A stretch of DNA of 64,000 nt from assembly GCA_036346375.1 (NCBI GenBank), contig CM070502.1:17584924-17648923 (forward strand), read 5' to 3'. How positions within the stretch are numbered: the first letter of the stretch is position 1; every line of letters begins with the position of its first letter. Source of the stretch: Guadua angustifolia. Taxonomy: Eukaryota > Streptophyta > Magnoliopsida > Poales > Poaceae. The notes beneath the pieces were generated by a model. That model searched no databases and was not told where the DNA came from. It worked only from the letters and a program-made list of their open reading frames with translations. Positions 1 through 11,452 of this stretch are shown in pieces. A program made the position numbers and the translations under genes.

Positions 1-879
1 CTTGATGATATGGATAGACTCCCTATTTATTGAAGATGAAGTGACGATAGTTGTTCTCTAGAGCGGCGTCATGTAACCGAGAGGTGTCTTCTTGCCAAGG
101 GGTGTCTTTTCCAGAGATATCTTCTGAGTAGTTACGCGTACCTGCCAGATAACTGTCCACACGGGGACATGTACAGGGATAACCACTTTTCCTCGACCAA
201 TTTGCTGGTTAGGGACGACTAGTGTGAAGCAAAGTTATTGACCACCTTAACTGAACTGGTCGAAGGCAATCATTCGGATAAGTGTGGGCTTCGTTCTATA
301 TATTATGGGCTTTATACATTTAGGCTTATTAATAGAGTATAGTCACGAATAATTGAGGGCCCAAATAAATAGCAGACTTTTAATTCTTGTCAGCTAGCCC
401 CAAAGTCTCAAGAAATAAAAGCTTATTAGTCAAGACTTTTTATCTTCTGTGACCTTATGGGGTTATGTGTCAATTATCTAACTGTTTTAAGTGTCAATAA
501 ACGAGAAATCTTTGCACTTCTCTCAATAACTGAACCAATGCTAACCGTCTTTAATGTGTAATGTGTATAAAGGGGAAGAAGGCTTCCTTTGTATACTTCA
601 TACTTTCAGACTTTTGAATCAAGAAAAATTGCTTTCAAACTTTTTCTTAATTGTTGAAGATTTTCATCTTCCATGCTTTCTCCTCTCATCAATTGTGATG
701 AAGAGCATGATCAAGGAAAGGAGATAAAAAGTTTCAAGATCTAAAAGAAAGTTCGAGGACATCAATCCTGTGTTAGTTAGACATTCATCAAAAGGCGGTT
801 TTTACTCCTTCTTGGAAGCCAAAACGGTGTCCAAAATTAACACACAAAAGAGGTTATATAGGGGGGGGGGGGGGGTAAG
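1..879. other. Flank of outer Tat-type element; no gene, TATA-like site
   Basis: No coding region is recognisable here. A TATA-like TATAAAGG lies near 568 on the plus strand, about 320 bases before the remnant of the antisense ORF of the outer element, so part of this stretch may be its promoter or leader. A 15-base run of G lies near 862-876. Assignment to the outer retroelement rests only on position and is an inference. Confidence 0.4.
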
Positions 880-3009
880 CAATCCATCACCATGGATAGA
901 TTGTTCCTCATCAAGAGAAGGTTAGGGAGCTCGAAGAGCAAGGCTTGATCTCTTCTCGCAAAATGCTGCGATGGTACACTAGCGGGAGGATGCGGAATCG
1001 ATATCCTAAGAGGTGCGCCTCGTTCTCTTCGCCGCCTTTGTTAGGTTACGGTTTCACCTCCTTGAGAGCAAGTTTCTTGCCGATGTGCTCGATCATTATG
1101 AGATTGAGTTCATCATCTTCCCTCAAACTCTATCTTGATTTTAAGTGTTTTCTTGCATTCCCCACCACTCCTCCTTTTTTGTTATTTCCATTAATATACT
1201 AGAAATAGCAAGAGTCAGGATATCACTGGTAGCACTTATTTTAAGCTTCAGGACAATATGGCTTCTCAGTATCCCCCACTCTTGACCAAGGACACATGGC
1301 TTGATTATCACCAGGAGTAGTTTTACTCAGAAATCTCCAGGGGTAGCCGCCTTTGATTCACTAGGAAAGCGGTCCCAGTGTGGACAAGGCCCGAAACGAA
1401 GAAAAAAGGATTCGCTGGTCCTCATCAACGAGGAGCATGACATCATAAGAGTCATAGCCAAGTTGGTGGCAGGGCGCTTGTTGGGGCAGAAGATCGTTTA
1501 TGATTTTTTGTACCACAAGGTGAGTCCCATGAAGAGTTTAGATTCGCTTGGAGAATTGAAGGGGGCTAGGATCCAACAAAGGATGAGCTCAGAGGTAAGA
1601 CAATTTCAATTACCAACCTCTTCCTTTCTATTAAGAGAATTTTTCTAACATTTTTAGGTATTATTTCCTGTCAATTCTAACTGCCAAGGAGACCTGGTCA
1701 AGAATGGCGTATACACTGCACATTTCTTCTGACGGATCTAATCATGCTACTTTGGATAAGCAACCATCTAGTCGGATAAGATAGATTGATGAGTTCATCA
1801 ATGAATGCATGATGGTAAGTACCAAGAAAAATACTTTTGGTTATTTTTATTAATTGTCTTTTATGTTGACAATTGAATTTGCCCTTTAAATGCATGGTTG
1901 GAAGTGAGTTGCTGACCATTCAGACGTCTCAGTTTTGGCTCCACCAATCAAAAAGGCGAGGACCTCTACTAGAGGTGTTCAAAAGGCGGTAGATCCAACC
2001 AACACTCAAACTAGGGCTGATCCAACCAGTACTAGTGAAGCCCTGGTACCGGTTAGCACTATACGCTTTAAGTGTGCGCATGATTGGTCCAAAGTATAAG
2101 ACAAGAGGGTAACATTCACTGCGGGGATGTAGACGAGGACATCATCCCATGTGCACTATAAAAAATAGTTCAACTGGAATTGAGATCGAGTATATTGACA
2201 TATTCCCACATTTCCCCCTATTTAGGGTGAGAGTGAGGACTCAGAGGATAATATTCCTCTTATCATATGGAGGACAAGGAAGATTCCTAACCAAGATGTT
2301 GGAACATCGTCGCTTCCTTTAATATCCTGGGATATAGACTCATGACTTCATTGTAGGTACATATCTTTCTTATGGATATTTTTGTTTCAGTACTAATCTC
2401 CAGAATCTAAGATAATTTTTTATTGTTATTTTTAGTCCAGAGGCACCTGCTCCTGATTCTTCTGTGAATCAGAATGTGGTTGCTCAAGTTGGTGTTGATG
2501 CCAACTCATTGGTCACACTGGTGATGACTAGTGTGGAACAGGTCTTAGCGCCAATTGAGGCTATTGCTACAAATGCTCTGACCAGTGGGCAAATAAACCC
2601 ATCCATTGTTGAGGGCGATAACCCCCAACTATTGTGGAGGACCCATTGGTCAGACAAGCTTCATTGTCCATAGAGGAGGTTGGTGCTCTTCCCGTGGCAA
2701 TGACAGAGCTGGTCGAGATGACCACCACTGCCGAAGAGGAATCCACGGCTATGGAAGCCAGAGATCCTCTTGCTGAGGCGGAGGAAGTGCTGATCGTTCT
2801 GACCAGCTGGACAAGAGAGATGGTAGTGGTCCCTGAGAAGGCCATGACCACCGATGTTATTATACCAGTGGCTTCACCACTAGTATCTTCCTCTGGTCAT
2901 TTTGACCGGGGACTTCAAGCAAGTTTTTGATAACTTGCAAGCAAAGCTAAACAACTTCTCTTTTCTCTTAAGAAATTTTCTAAGAAAAAGGATAATTTTA
3001 ATTCATTTG
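880..3009 (+). pseudogene. Antisense-ORF remnant (Transposase_28-like) of outer Ty3/gypsy element
   Basis: A broken copy of the 'putative gypsy type transposon' ORF (Pfam Transposase_28 type) found in grass Tat elements. Readable pieces include VRELEEQGLIS near 915-960, FLADVLDHYEIEF near 1074-1115, and NSILILSVFLHS after a frameshift near 1125. These match the order seen in the better copy at 3,036-3,479 (SEFVEVVL...LTHLNPNSILVL). Downstream, 1,430-1,600 (EEHDIIRVIAKLVAGR) and 2,464-2,930 hold acidic exon-like pieces separated by intron-like AT-rich DNA. The reading frame has many breaks. The coiled-coil continuation appears at 13,369-13,790 on the other side of the inner element. The function of this ORF family is not known. 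Confidence 0.6.
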
Positions 3010-3035
3010 TAACGCTCTCTCCCTCGACCCCCTCC

Positions 3036-3479
3036 ATGGCGAAGTTTGGCGCAAGCAAGGCCACTGCGGAGAGGCTCCGGGTGCTTCAGGACTTTGGGTA
3101 CCTCGGAGTTGGTACCTGGCGGCTCCACGAGAGCGAAGGATCTCGGCGCCGCTGCGATGACGAAGATAAATCACGTCGGCTGCTCATCACCAATGGGCTC
3201 CGGATGCCCGAGAGCGAATTCGTGGAAGTTGTGCTCCTTCAATGTGAGTGTGAGCTGACCCATTTGAACCCCAACTCCATCCTCGTCTTGACAATCTTCG
3301 CCCACCTTTGCGAGGGCTTCATGGGCGTGGTCCCCACACCGAGCCTTTTCTTCCATTTCTACTCCTTGTTTCGTACCGGGAGCGCCACCCCCATCGGCTC
3401 CCGGTACTTCCGCCTACGGGGCATCCGCCCGTACGACTACCCCCCTTTCACTCTCAAGGACTCTTGTGGCCGGCCATGA
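3036..3479 (+). pseudogene. Antisense ORF of Tat element, Transposase_28-like domain exon
   Basis: Open frame of 147 codons from an ATG 26 bases inside the element's left boundary. Motifs: ERLRVLQDFGYL near the start, RRLLITNGLRMPESEFVEVV, then LTHLNPNSILVLTIFAHLCE and the GSRYFRLRGIRPYDYPPF segment. This is the N-terminal block of the plant 'putative gypsy type transposon' family. The frame stops at CGRP*, where the family normally continues; a continuation lies in another frame to about 3,650. Codon use is GC-rich, like the rest of the element. It converges with pol, as in Grande-type elements. Role unknown; a part in regulation or particle function is speculation. Confidence 0.7.
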
Positions 3480-4223
3480 GCGGGCTAGGTTCTACTCAAG
3501 GAAAGTGGAAGGGAGCACCTTGTGCTACACCGAGACGGCGGCATGCCAGGTCGAGATCCCACGCCCGCTCGTCGCGCCTGAGGAAGAGTGGACGCTGATG
3601 CTGATCGGCGAGCTCACGCAAATGGGGTTCACTAATAGGGACATCGCTGCATGACTTCATTCGAACAGGTGTCCCCTCGAGGAGGAGGGAGCACCTTCTT
3701 CGAGATCACCGGATGGGGCGACTGACCGGAGGGCACCTCTTGTAAGTTCCATGACCTTGAAGATTCTTTGCCACCGCTTCGCAAGTCTGGGCTCGTGCTT
3801 ACTTCATTTGTCGCCTCGAAATAGCCCCGACTTATTTGATGGCGGAGAAGAGGGTGGCCGAGCCTTCGGCACTCCCAAGGGCAAAAAGCTCGAGCATAGC
3901 GGCGTGTCCCGAGCAACGTGCTCGAGCGGGCGAAGTGGTAAGCTAGCCGTGATTCGCGCTCGGGGAGAACATCCCGAGCCCTTCTCGACGCCTTCTTCAC
4001 GCATTGTTGCGAGAAGCTTCGCCTTGGACTCGGCGGTGGTCGAGCATGCCCGTGGCAAGGAAGTGCTTATCGACCTCTGAGCCAAGGGCTCTAGGAGCAA
4101 GAGGAGCGCCACACCGCACGACCACTCGGTCGTCGAAGAGGCGACGACCACGTCCAAGGGTCGGCCGGCACCCCACAAGGAGTATCTTGACCCGGAAGGA
4201 GGAGGTAAGTTTGAGGCTCTGGC

Positions 4224-4567
4224 TGAAGCATTATAGTGTTGGGATTCAAGTGGAGCAGATAAAGGCGGAGGGAAGACTGGTCGGAGGGATGGTGCAGGCC
4301 GAGCGGGAGTCGTTGAAGAGACGTCTTGCAAAACTAAAGGCCGAGGTCGAGCAAGCCAAGAAAGACTGGGCCCTCGCGATTGCCGAGCTGGACACGCACC
4401 ATCCTCCGGTCAAGCGCGGAAGCTCGGAGGGGACGCTGGTCGAGATCGACATGGAGAAGGCCGACCCTCGCCTGGCTAGGATCACACAAGCCGCGGAAAA
4501 GAAGGCGGAGATGGTGGTCGCGGCAGCCGCGGACCCATCCGCCCATGGCGATGAAGGCCTGGGCGAA
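4224..4567 (+). pseudogene. Antisense ORF, coiled-coil segment 1
   Basis: Plus-strand segment within an open frame that runs from 4,004 to 4,660, rich in Lys, Glu, Ala and Leu: VEQIKAEGRLVGGMVQ, ESLKRRLAKLKAEVEQAKK, then a hinge and KADPRLARITQAAEKKAEM. The heptad-like leucines predict a coiled coil. It follows the Transposase_28-like exon and is followed by a GTGAGG donor-like site at 4,570, so it is probably one exon of the antisense gene. Confidence 0.55.
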
Positions 4568-4902
4568 GGTGAGGCTCGAACTCCGCCTTTCCTCGTTTTC
4601 CTTGCCTTTTGCTTTTGCGCGCCCGGGCTGACCCCACTCTTCCGATGTGGGCGGAAATAGCCCGTAGGGCCTGTCCTGACTACCGCAGAATGGCTTACGA
4701 GATTGTCGAAATTGCCTTAGCGGGGGTGCTTTCCGACGCCGCCGACATCGTGATGGCCGAGGGCGTGAGGGCGGTGGACAAATTCGTGTGACGACCTGCC
4801 GAGGCGGATCCCCGCCGCCAGGAGAAACGCGCCCTCGGTGGGCTCCCGCTCCCTCCGGTAGCGGAGGGCATAGAAGGAGGGGAGGAAGCCGACCCCGCGG
4901 CC

Positions 4903-5296
4903 TTGGGCGAGAAGACCGCCCAAGAAGGCCTGACGCCACTGGGTGTATCACCTGCCCGAGGTGAAGGCGCGAAGCCCCCGGGCGAATCGCATGCCCGGGA
5001 TGAGACGACGCCCGCCCCGAGCGAACCGCATGCTCGGGCGGATGTTCTACCCTCGAGCGAACAACATGCTCGGGCGGACAGTGAGAACACACTGAGCGGA
5101 AGCACCGCTCAGGAGTGGGGTTTGGTGCCCCGTGGCGAACCTCATGTCGCGGGGGATGATTCGTCGTCATCGACCAACCCGTCCTTTTGGAAAGATCCCG
5201 AGGGAGTCTCCAGCCCCCTGCCGGTCTTTGAGGATCCCCGGGAGCGCGAAGTTTCCAAATGCTTCCGAGACAACCTTCGCGTCGGCTTTACGCAGG
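4903..5296 (+). pseudogene. Antisense ORF, repeat-rich linker exon
   Basis: Contains a degenerate short repeat with the pattern (S/G)E-P/Q-H-A-R repeated at least four times (for example GESHARDETTPAPSEPHARA), encoded by imperfect 30-45 base DNA repeats. It ends near CFRDNLRVGFTQ followed by GTGAGC, a donor-like site. Low-complexity linkers between the globular and coiled-coil parts are common in this ORF family; here the exon boundaries are inferred. Confidence 0.45.
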
Positions 5297-5376
5297 TGAG
5301 CGTGTTTCCTTGCGGCTATTGTGCCTTTGTGCATTTTCGGGCCTTCGTGTCGGCGGCTGAGGTTTCCTTGTTTGCA

Positions 5377-5991
5377 GCTTTTGGAGAAGACTTTGGATGA
5401 TTTCGACGCCACGATGGTCGTCCCCGAGGAAATGGCCCAGGTGCTGACCGCGCATGAGGCCAAGATAACCGAGCTCGAGGAGCGCGTGAGGGACCTGAAG
5501 GATGCAGACACCCTGCTGGTGCACCGATGCCGCTAGGCAGAGAAAGATCTCGCCGGTGCTAAGGAGAAGGGCCTTGGGCTTGAGCATGAGCTTGAGCAAG
5601 AAAGGCTGAGCTCTCCGCCGAGCCAAAGCAGCTGCGCCACGACAAGGAGAAGGTGTACGCCGGGCGGGAGCTCGAGCAGGAGAAGCAGCGGTCCCTTGAA
5701 GCGGCGAAGGTTGCTGCCGAAGCCGGGGAAAAGGCCCTTAAGCTCGAACAAGAGCTCGAGGCGAAGAGGAAGCACTCCTGCGCCCTTGAAGTGAAGGTGG
5801 CGGAGTTGGAACGAGCAGCGCGGGCGGCCGCCGACCTTGCCGAGCAAGAGAACGAGGGGGTCGAGCAGCTTCGCCAGGAAGCCCGCGAAGGTCGCGAAGC
5901 CCAACGGAAGGTGATTGATCTTGAGGCCAAGATCGACGACCTGAGGCAGAAACTCTCTGCGGCACTTAGGGGAGCGAAGCCCGGTGCATAG
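5377..5991 (+). pseudogene. Antisense ORF, C-terminal coiled coil
   Basis: Starts after an acceptor-like TTGCAG at 5,371-5,376 and reads LLEKTLDDFDATMVVPEEMA, then LTAHEAKITELEERVRDLKD. A stop at 5,534 and a frame change near 5,600 interrupt it. It resumes as a long Glu/Lys/Ala-rich coiled coil (KVYAGRELEQEKQRSLEAAK through IDDLRQKLSAALRGAKPGA) ending in TAG at 5,989-5,991. The three plus-strand blocks together resemble the complete antisense gene of a Tat element, broken by at least two lesions. Confidence 0.6.
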
Positions 5992-6884
5992 AGGACTTTC
6001 TCTTTTTCTTTTTCTTGATGATTTTGGGATGATTTTTGATGTTGCCGGTGGAACATGTACTTTTTTCCTTTTTCTTGATGCTTCCTTTGCTCTTGCTTGG
6101 CTTTTTCTAAAAACCACGAGGCAAACAGCGAAGGGTAGGTCGATCGTAGTTTTAGGATGAGGTGTGGGCGACGCAGGCCCGAAATGCGCGAAGAGCGACC
6201 TTATGTAGGTGATGCGTCCTTAGGAAAGAAGCAATGCTACGCTGGTAGGGTAGAACGAGGCACTTTGCCGCCGCTTTTATGAAATGACGCTTGGCGTGGC
6301 AAGTCGCTCCTCCCTAGCCCCCGCTGCGAAGGAGGGTCGTGCACCTATGTTGCGAGCACGGGCTCGTTCGCAGGAGAGTTAGGAAAAAACGCCCCCCCGA
6401 CCAAGGTGCCAGTTTCTTCGAGCATCGAAAGTGGCTTTGGTCTGGAGGGAAGGAGGAGCAAGGCCTAGACTTCCTTAACGCTTAGGATGCATACCCCTGT
6501 GCTGCGGGTATGGTTTTAAGCGAGGAAAGGCACGCATTTGCCCGACAGGGTGCGGGACGACCAAACATGCGTATGCCAGAGTCAATCTCCTCCGACCAAG
6601 GGGTTGTCTAGTCGCGACTTGCATCGCGCAGCGAAGAGCTACTGCGGATATGGTCGGCTTATTGAGACCGAAGCCCCTAGGTGGTGGGTTTTACTGGCGG
6701 GGTGCTGGTCGTGGCAACTTGTGCGATTGCATGCGTGCTGGCCTAAATGTTTAGCGAGAAAATTAGTTTACAGTGGCTATTTGTGTCCGACGCGCTTGTC
6801 TCGTTGCCAAGGTCGTGAAAGAAAGGAAAAGTGTGCCCTTGTGCGAGACCGTAAACGCTTACCAAAGGGCGAGGACTTTAGGCG
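5992..6884. other. Spacer between antisense ORF and pol of the Tat element
   Basis: No protein signature is seen. The stretch lies between the 3' ends of two convergent coding units. Short frames in it have no recognisable motifs. Confidence 0.5.
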
Positions 6885-7900
6885 TTACATTTCCACAAAG
6901 ATCTCTTGGGAAGCAGACATTTGTCTTGCGAGAGCAACGGAAGTGCCACTTAGAAATGAAAAGCGCGGGCATATGCCTAAGATGCAGAATAGAGCGTAAG
7001 ACTTAGACATGGAATTTGCGCAGCTGATCGATGTTCCACGAGTTCGCGAGCACACGCATCGTCTTCCTCGAGGCGGGCGGCCCGGCGTGCTATCGAGGAC
7101 GGCCGTGAAAGGACCCTCCCATTTGGGCGAGAGCTTGTTAGCCTTCGATATCATCTGGATTCACCGAAGGGCGAGGTCGCCGACACAGAGGGCTCGTGGC
7201 GGATTGACTTGGCCGGCGTGCTTGCGAAGAGCTTCTCGGGTAAGCGGCGGATCGAGCAATGCCCTTACACGTCTCTTGAAGAAGATCCGTGTCGGCGGCG
7301 CTTGCGGCCTTAGTGGATACTATCGCGTGTGAACCTCGGGATCTCGAGCACAATTTCAAGTGTAGGACAGCCTCGGCACCATAGATGAGCTGGAAGGGTG
7401 TCTTGCCCGTAGCTCGGCTTTCGGCTGTAGTGCGCATGCAGACCGAGGAGGAGCGGAAGGAAGCGCGTCCACCCATGACCCGCCATGCCGGTTGAGGTTT
7501 TTGAAGACCCTTTTCTTGATCCCTTGGAGGATTTGGCCATTTGTTCGGCTTCATTTGCTCAGATTACATGGATGAGCTCTGAGGCGAAGCAAACCTTTGT
7601 TCCGATGTCTTTGCAGTAGGCTTGGAACAGTTCACTGGTGAACTGAGTGCCATTGTCTATGATGAGGTGATTGGGGACCCCAAAGCGCGTCACCACATTA
7701 CTGCGGAAAAATTTCTTGGCTGCTTGAGCCGAGATGGTTGATACAGGCTCGGCCTCGATCCACTTAGAAAAAGTGTCGATGGCCACGAGCAAGTACTTAC
7801 AACCCTTTCGACCACGGGGGAAAGGCCCGAGAATGTCAGCCCCCCAGGTCGAGAATGGCCATGAGAGTGGGATGGTCTGCAGCGCGTACACTGGCTGGTG
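6885..7900 (-). pseudogene. Ty3/gypsy integrase core and C-terminal region
   Basis: The minus strand holds WPFSTWGADILGPFPRG, then YLLVAIDTFSKWIEAEPV and FGVPNHLIIDNGTQFTSELF, with the first two catalytic Asp of the D,D,E triad. A stop follows near 7,559. Later fragments include FQLIYGAEAVLHLKL near 7,360-7,400 and NKLSPKWEGPF near 7,110-7,150, the conserved integrase C-terminal block. Several frame changes separate them. Confidence 0.8.
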
Positions 7901-7918
7901 GGCCTTGCGGGCGTGGAA

Positions 7919-8515
7919 CTAGCACGCCCGGCAAGTCGCCACTAGCGCCCTAGCGTCGTCTAGAGCTGTTGGCCAGTAGTATCCCAGACGGAATGCTTTG
8001 CTCACGAGCGTCCGAAAGGACAAGTGAGCTCCGCACATGCCCTCATGGATATCTCTGAGAAGGAAATTGCCCTCTTCTCGGGATATGCACTTGGAGAGGA
8101 CTCCAAGTGCTCCTTTGCGGTATAAGGCGCCCTCGACCAACTTGTAGGCAGAGGACCGCCTTGTGAGCCGGGAACGCTCGGCTGCTTCCTCGCAAAGGTC
8201 CTGCAGCAAGGTATTGGACGAATGGCGCCGCCCAATTTGCACCTGCTGAGGAAGGAGACGTTCACGAACGCCTCGTGCCTCTCTACGAGAGGAATGGAGG
8301 GCTTTCTCGGATGCTCGACGAGCACCCCAGCGTATGCATCCGGGGTTTGCCTCCTCTGAGAGAAATGGAGGGCTTGTGCAGATGCTCAACGAGCGCCTGG
8401 AAGGCGGGCATCTGCGAGGAACCGACCTTGAAAGGTGGTCGGCCAGGAATTGTCCTTCACGGGGATGTAGAGTACTTGAAATTTCGGTATTGCCCATCTT
8501 CCTCACCTCAACCAA
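7919..8515 (-). pseudogene. Integrase zinc-binding (H2C2) region
   Basis: The C-terminal half reads GALGVLSKCISREEGNFLLR, then HEGMCGAHLSFRTLVSKAF and ends VATCRAC. The H...H...C..C pattern is that of the integrase zinc-binding domain. The N-terminal part is the linker after the second RNase H, ending a long frame of 198 codons. It sits directly upstream of the integrase core in pol order. Confidence 0.75.
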
Positions 8516-8850
8516 GTAAAAGCGCCATTGAGTGATCGAAACAACGATACTCCTTGTTGACTTGGTTGACGACTAGCTGCGAATCGCCCTTCACGGTTAG
8601 TCGGCCGACTCGAGCGCCTTGCACGCCAGAGTCTCCGCCAAGAGTTTTCGCCTCGATTACCGCATTGTTGGTCGTGGCGAAGTGTAATTGGATAACATAT
8701 TGGAGGCGCTCCCCCTGAGGGGATACCAGTACGACTCTAGCCCCCGAGCGTTCGAAAGCTCGGGACACGTCGAAGTACATGGTCCAGCGGTCGTCCGCAG
8801 ATTCGTGGGTCTCGGTGGCGGGTTGGGTGGGGTTCGTCTATTCCGCCATG
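8508..8850 (-). pseudogene. Archaeal-type RNase H (aRNH) of Tat element
   Basis: MYFDVSRAFERSGARVVLVS, GERLQYVIQLHFATTNN and VKGDSQLVVNQVNKEY match the extra RNase H that Tat-lineage plant elements carry between the normal RNase H and integrase. This placement is an established Tat hallmark and is the main reason for the lineage call. Some residues around the conserved EY/EAL segment are disrupted. Confidence 0.75.
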
Positions 8851-8924
8851 AAGTCTGCCATGATTTGGGACTTAACTACTGCGCGGGCAGTGAAGTGGAC
8901 ATTGAACTCCGCGAGTTCCATGGC

Positions 8925-10153
8925 CTACTTCGCTATCTGCCCGTTGGCGTCCTGATTTCTTAGGATCTCCCTAAGTGGAAAGTTGGTCGGGACAACGACC
9001 TTATGAGCTTGGAAGTAGTGGCGCAGCTTCCTTGAAGCTACGAGCAGCGAGTACAAGAGCTTCTGGACCTTGGGGTAACGCTCCTTCGGTCCATGCAAGA
9101 CTTCGCTGACGTAGTATACCGGACGCTGCGTCCCTTTTCGCTCTACCACCAGTACTGCGCTTACAGCATGGGGTGTCGCCGCGAGGTATAGGAGGAGGGT
9201 CTCCCCGACCTAAGCGTGGCGAGGTCGGGGCCGGGCAGTATCGCTTCAGCCTCGAGCGAAGGCGGTTAGCCTTCTCTGTCGGCGGCCCTCGTGTCTCGCG
9301 GCGCTTTGAAAAAGGGCAACCCATGCTCGCCCGATCGGGAAATGAAGCGACTCAGGGCCGCCATGCGTCCGGTCAGGGTCTGCACCTCCTTAACGGAGCT
9401 CGGGGGGCGCATCCTTTCGATGGCTTCAATTTTCTCTGGGTTGGTGCCGATGCCCTGCGGCCCGATGAGGTAGTCGAGCACCTTACCCGCCCTCACGCCG
9501 AAGACACATTTTTCGGGGTTAAACTTTATTCAATGTCTATTAAGGTTACAAAAGGTCTCCTCAAGGTCGGCTACGTGACTTGAGGCGAGCTTACTTTTAA
9601 CTACGATATCATCTGCATAAACTTCCAAGTTTCGACCTACCTGGTCTCGGAAGGTCTTCAGATCACCGGAAGGTTCGCATGCTGCTCCTTAGACCGGGCG
9701 ACATGGTCGTAGCGAACGTCTTTGGTCAGCAGTGTGATGAAGGAGGTCTTCTCTTCGTCTTCGGGGGACAAGCTAATCTGGTGATAGCCCGAATAGGCAT
9801 CCAGGAAGCTCATCGCTTGAGACTCTGCCGTCGCGTCGACTAGTTGGTCAATGCGTGGCAGCGGAAAGTTGTCTTTTGGGCAGGCGGTGTTTAGGCCGGT
9901 GTGTTCGACACACATGTGCCACTTGCCACCCTTCTTCTTGACGATGACCGGGTTTGCCAGCCCACTCAGTGCTCGACTTCACGACGGCCGGCCTTAAGGA
10001 GCTTATCGAGTTCTTCCCTTGATAATTGCTCCTTTTACGGGAAAATCGCCTAAGCTTCTGCCGCACGGGTCTTTTATCAGGCCGGACAGCTAGCCTGTGT
10101 TCAATCACTTCCCTTGAGACCCCGGGCATATCAGACGGTTCCCAGGCGAACAC
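8925..10153 (-). pseudogene. Ty3/gypsy reverse transcriptase and RNase H
   Basis: Frames on the minus strand give FAWEPSDMPGVSREVIEHRL (10,153 down), CPKDNFPLPRIDQLVDATA and SFLDAYSGYHQISLSPEDEE (near 9,880-9,760), the polymerase box LEVYADDIVVK near 9,590-9,630, then GIGTNPEKIEAIERM and RMAALSRFISRS (9,450-9,320). RNase H follows as RPVYYVSEVLHGPKERYPKV (9,130-9,060). Frameshifts near 9,660-9,700 and around 9,930-10,030 break the frame, and the fingers region after CGVY is missing or scrambled. Confidence 0.8.
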
Positions 10154-10237
10154 GTCCGCGTTCCTCCGGAGGAAAGTGATGAGCTCGAGTTCCTATTTGG
10201 GATCTAGGAAGATCCCAGATGGAATACCTTGGTCGGG

Positions 10238-10693
10238 TCAGCCTCGTTGAGAGGGACCGCCTTGGTTTCTCCTCCGGGCTGGAGGGTAACCTTTGGTCGG
10301 GAAGGCGTCGGCGCCACGCTGAGGCAGCTGCCCGACCATGTCGAGAGACTTCTCATCGCAGCTCAGGGCCGCCCTATGATCGCCTTTGATGGTGATGACG
10401 CCCTTTGGTCCGGGGACCTTCAGGCACTGATAGGCGTGATATGTGGCGGCCATGAACTTGGAGAAAGTGATCGACGGCTCGGACCACCTAAGCGGCTGCA
10501 CGGATGGCTTGCCTTGAGCAATGTGGCCAACCTCCCGCACTACCTCCTTCAAATCCCTGCGAGATTTGTAGGCTGAGGAGCCCCCAAATATGATGGCTAT
10601 GTGGTTTTGGGGCTCCTGGTAGTCCATGTCGTCGTCGCCATCTGCGGGACCCTTGCCCTTGCTGCCCTCTCCCCCGCCCGGGAGAGTGGGCAT
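10238..10693 (-). pseudogene. Gag-pol junction lacking the aspartic protease domain
   Basis: One open frame joins the pre-protease segment IIFGGSSAYKSRRDLKEVVR...LRWSEPSITFS directly to the post-protease segment KFMAATYHAYQCLKVPGPKG. In related Tat elements an aspartic protease of roughly 100 or more residues, with a DGGSS-type active site, lies between these blocks. Here it is absent and the frame stays open, so the loss looks like a clean in-frame deletion near 10,461. With no protease visible elsewhere, this copy would need one from another element to process Gag-Pol. Confidence 0.65.
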
Positions 10694-11044
10694 AGGGCCC
10701 TACATATGTAGAATTTCTCCAGCAGACGCCAGTGTCCTCGCAATTGCGAAGGTCGTGGCGGCCACCCGATGGAGCTGCAAAGCGATGTCGTCTGCAGGGC
10801 GCCGCTTCGCCATCGATCACGCCGCGACCTCGGTCATTGTGATCCCGATCATCGCGATCTGGTCGTTGTCGATTGATCGCGGCTGCGGGCGCGACCGACC
10901 TTCGACCAACGCCGAAATAAGGTGGCACGAGATGGGCAAGTGCTCGACGGCGCGACCACATCCAGCAAGACGCGGCTTCTTCTTCTTCTTGAACTTTTTC
11001 TCGGCAGAGCCAGAGGGTCTTTTGCTCGAGGAGCCTTCGAGCGG

Positions 11045-11452
11045 TCAGCAGCAACTTGCCTTCGCCGAGTGCTTTCTTCCATTACCGCACGGCTTCGGCG
11101 TCATAGAAGCGGCCGGCCATATACTGAAATCGTACTGGTCGGCTGTGTTGGGGTGGATCTCCAGGTCTTGTGTGAAGCGGACGTCATGGACCCCGAACTT
11201 GAAGGCCCGGACGACCGCCTCATCCGAGATGCTCGGGATGGAGTTCCTCACCTTAATAAATCTTTGAACGAAGTTGCGCAACGTCTCCTTGTCCATTTGG
11301 ATCAAACATTCGAGGTCACGCTCGTTGCCTGGGCGAGTGTAACAGCTCTGGAAGTTTGCCCGAGGGTTTCAGAGTCGCCTCCTGAGCGGATCGATCCTCC
11401 TTCGGTTGAAAAGCCACGCCCCGCGGAACTGCCGAGGACCGTGGGGAGGTAG
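11045..11452 (-). pseudogene. Ty3/gypsy Gag (retrotransposon gag domain)
   Basis: MIQMDKETLRNFVQRFIKVR, NSIPSISDEAVVRAFKFGV and TQDLEIHPNTADQYDFSIW match the capsid-like 'retrotransposon gag' domain of grass Ty3/gypsy elements. The frame is short and its upstream part (up to about 11,450) is in another frame. It lies between the 5' LTR and pol, as expected. Confidence 0.75.

Noticed and set aside
4334..5170. 278-codon minus-strand frame opposite the antisense ORF
   Set aside because: Arg/Pro/His-rich shadow of GC-rich coding DNA; the plus strand has the recognisable coiled coil.
5533..6117. 194-codon minus-strand frame with Leu/Ser-rich repeats
   Set aside because: It is the reverse of the Glu/Lys-rich coiled coil, so the leucines are a complement effect.
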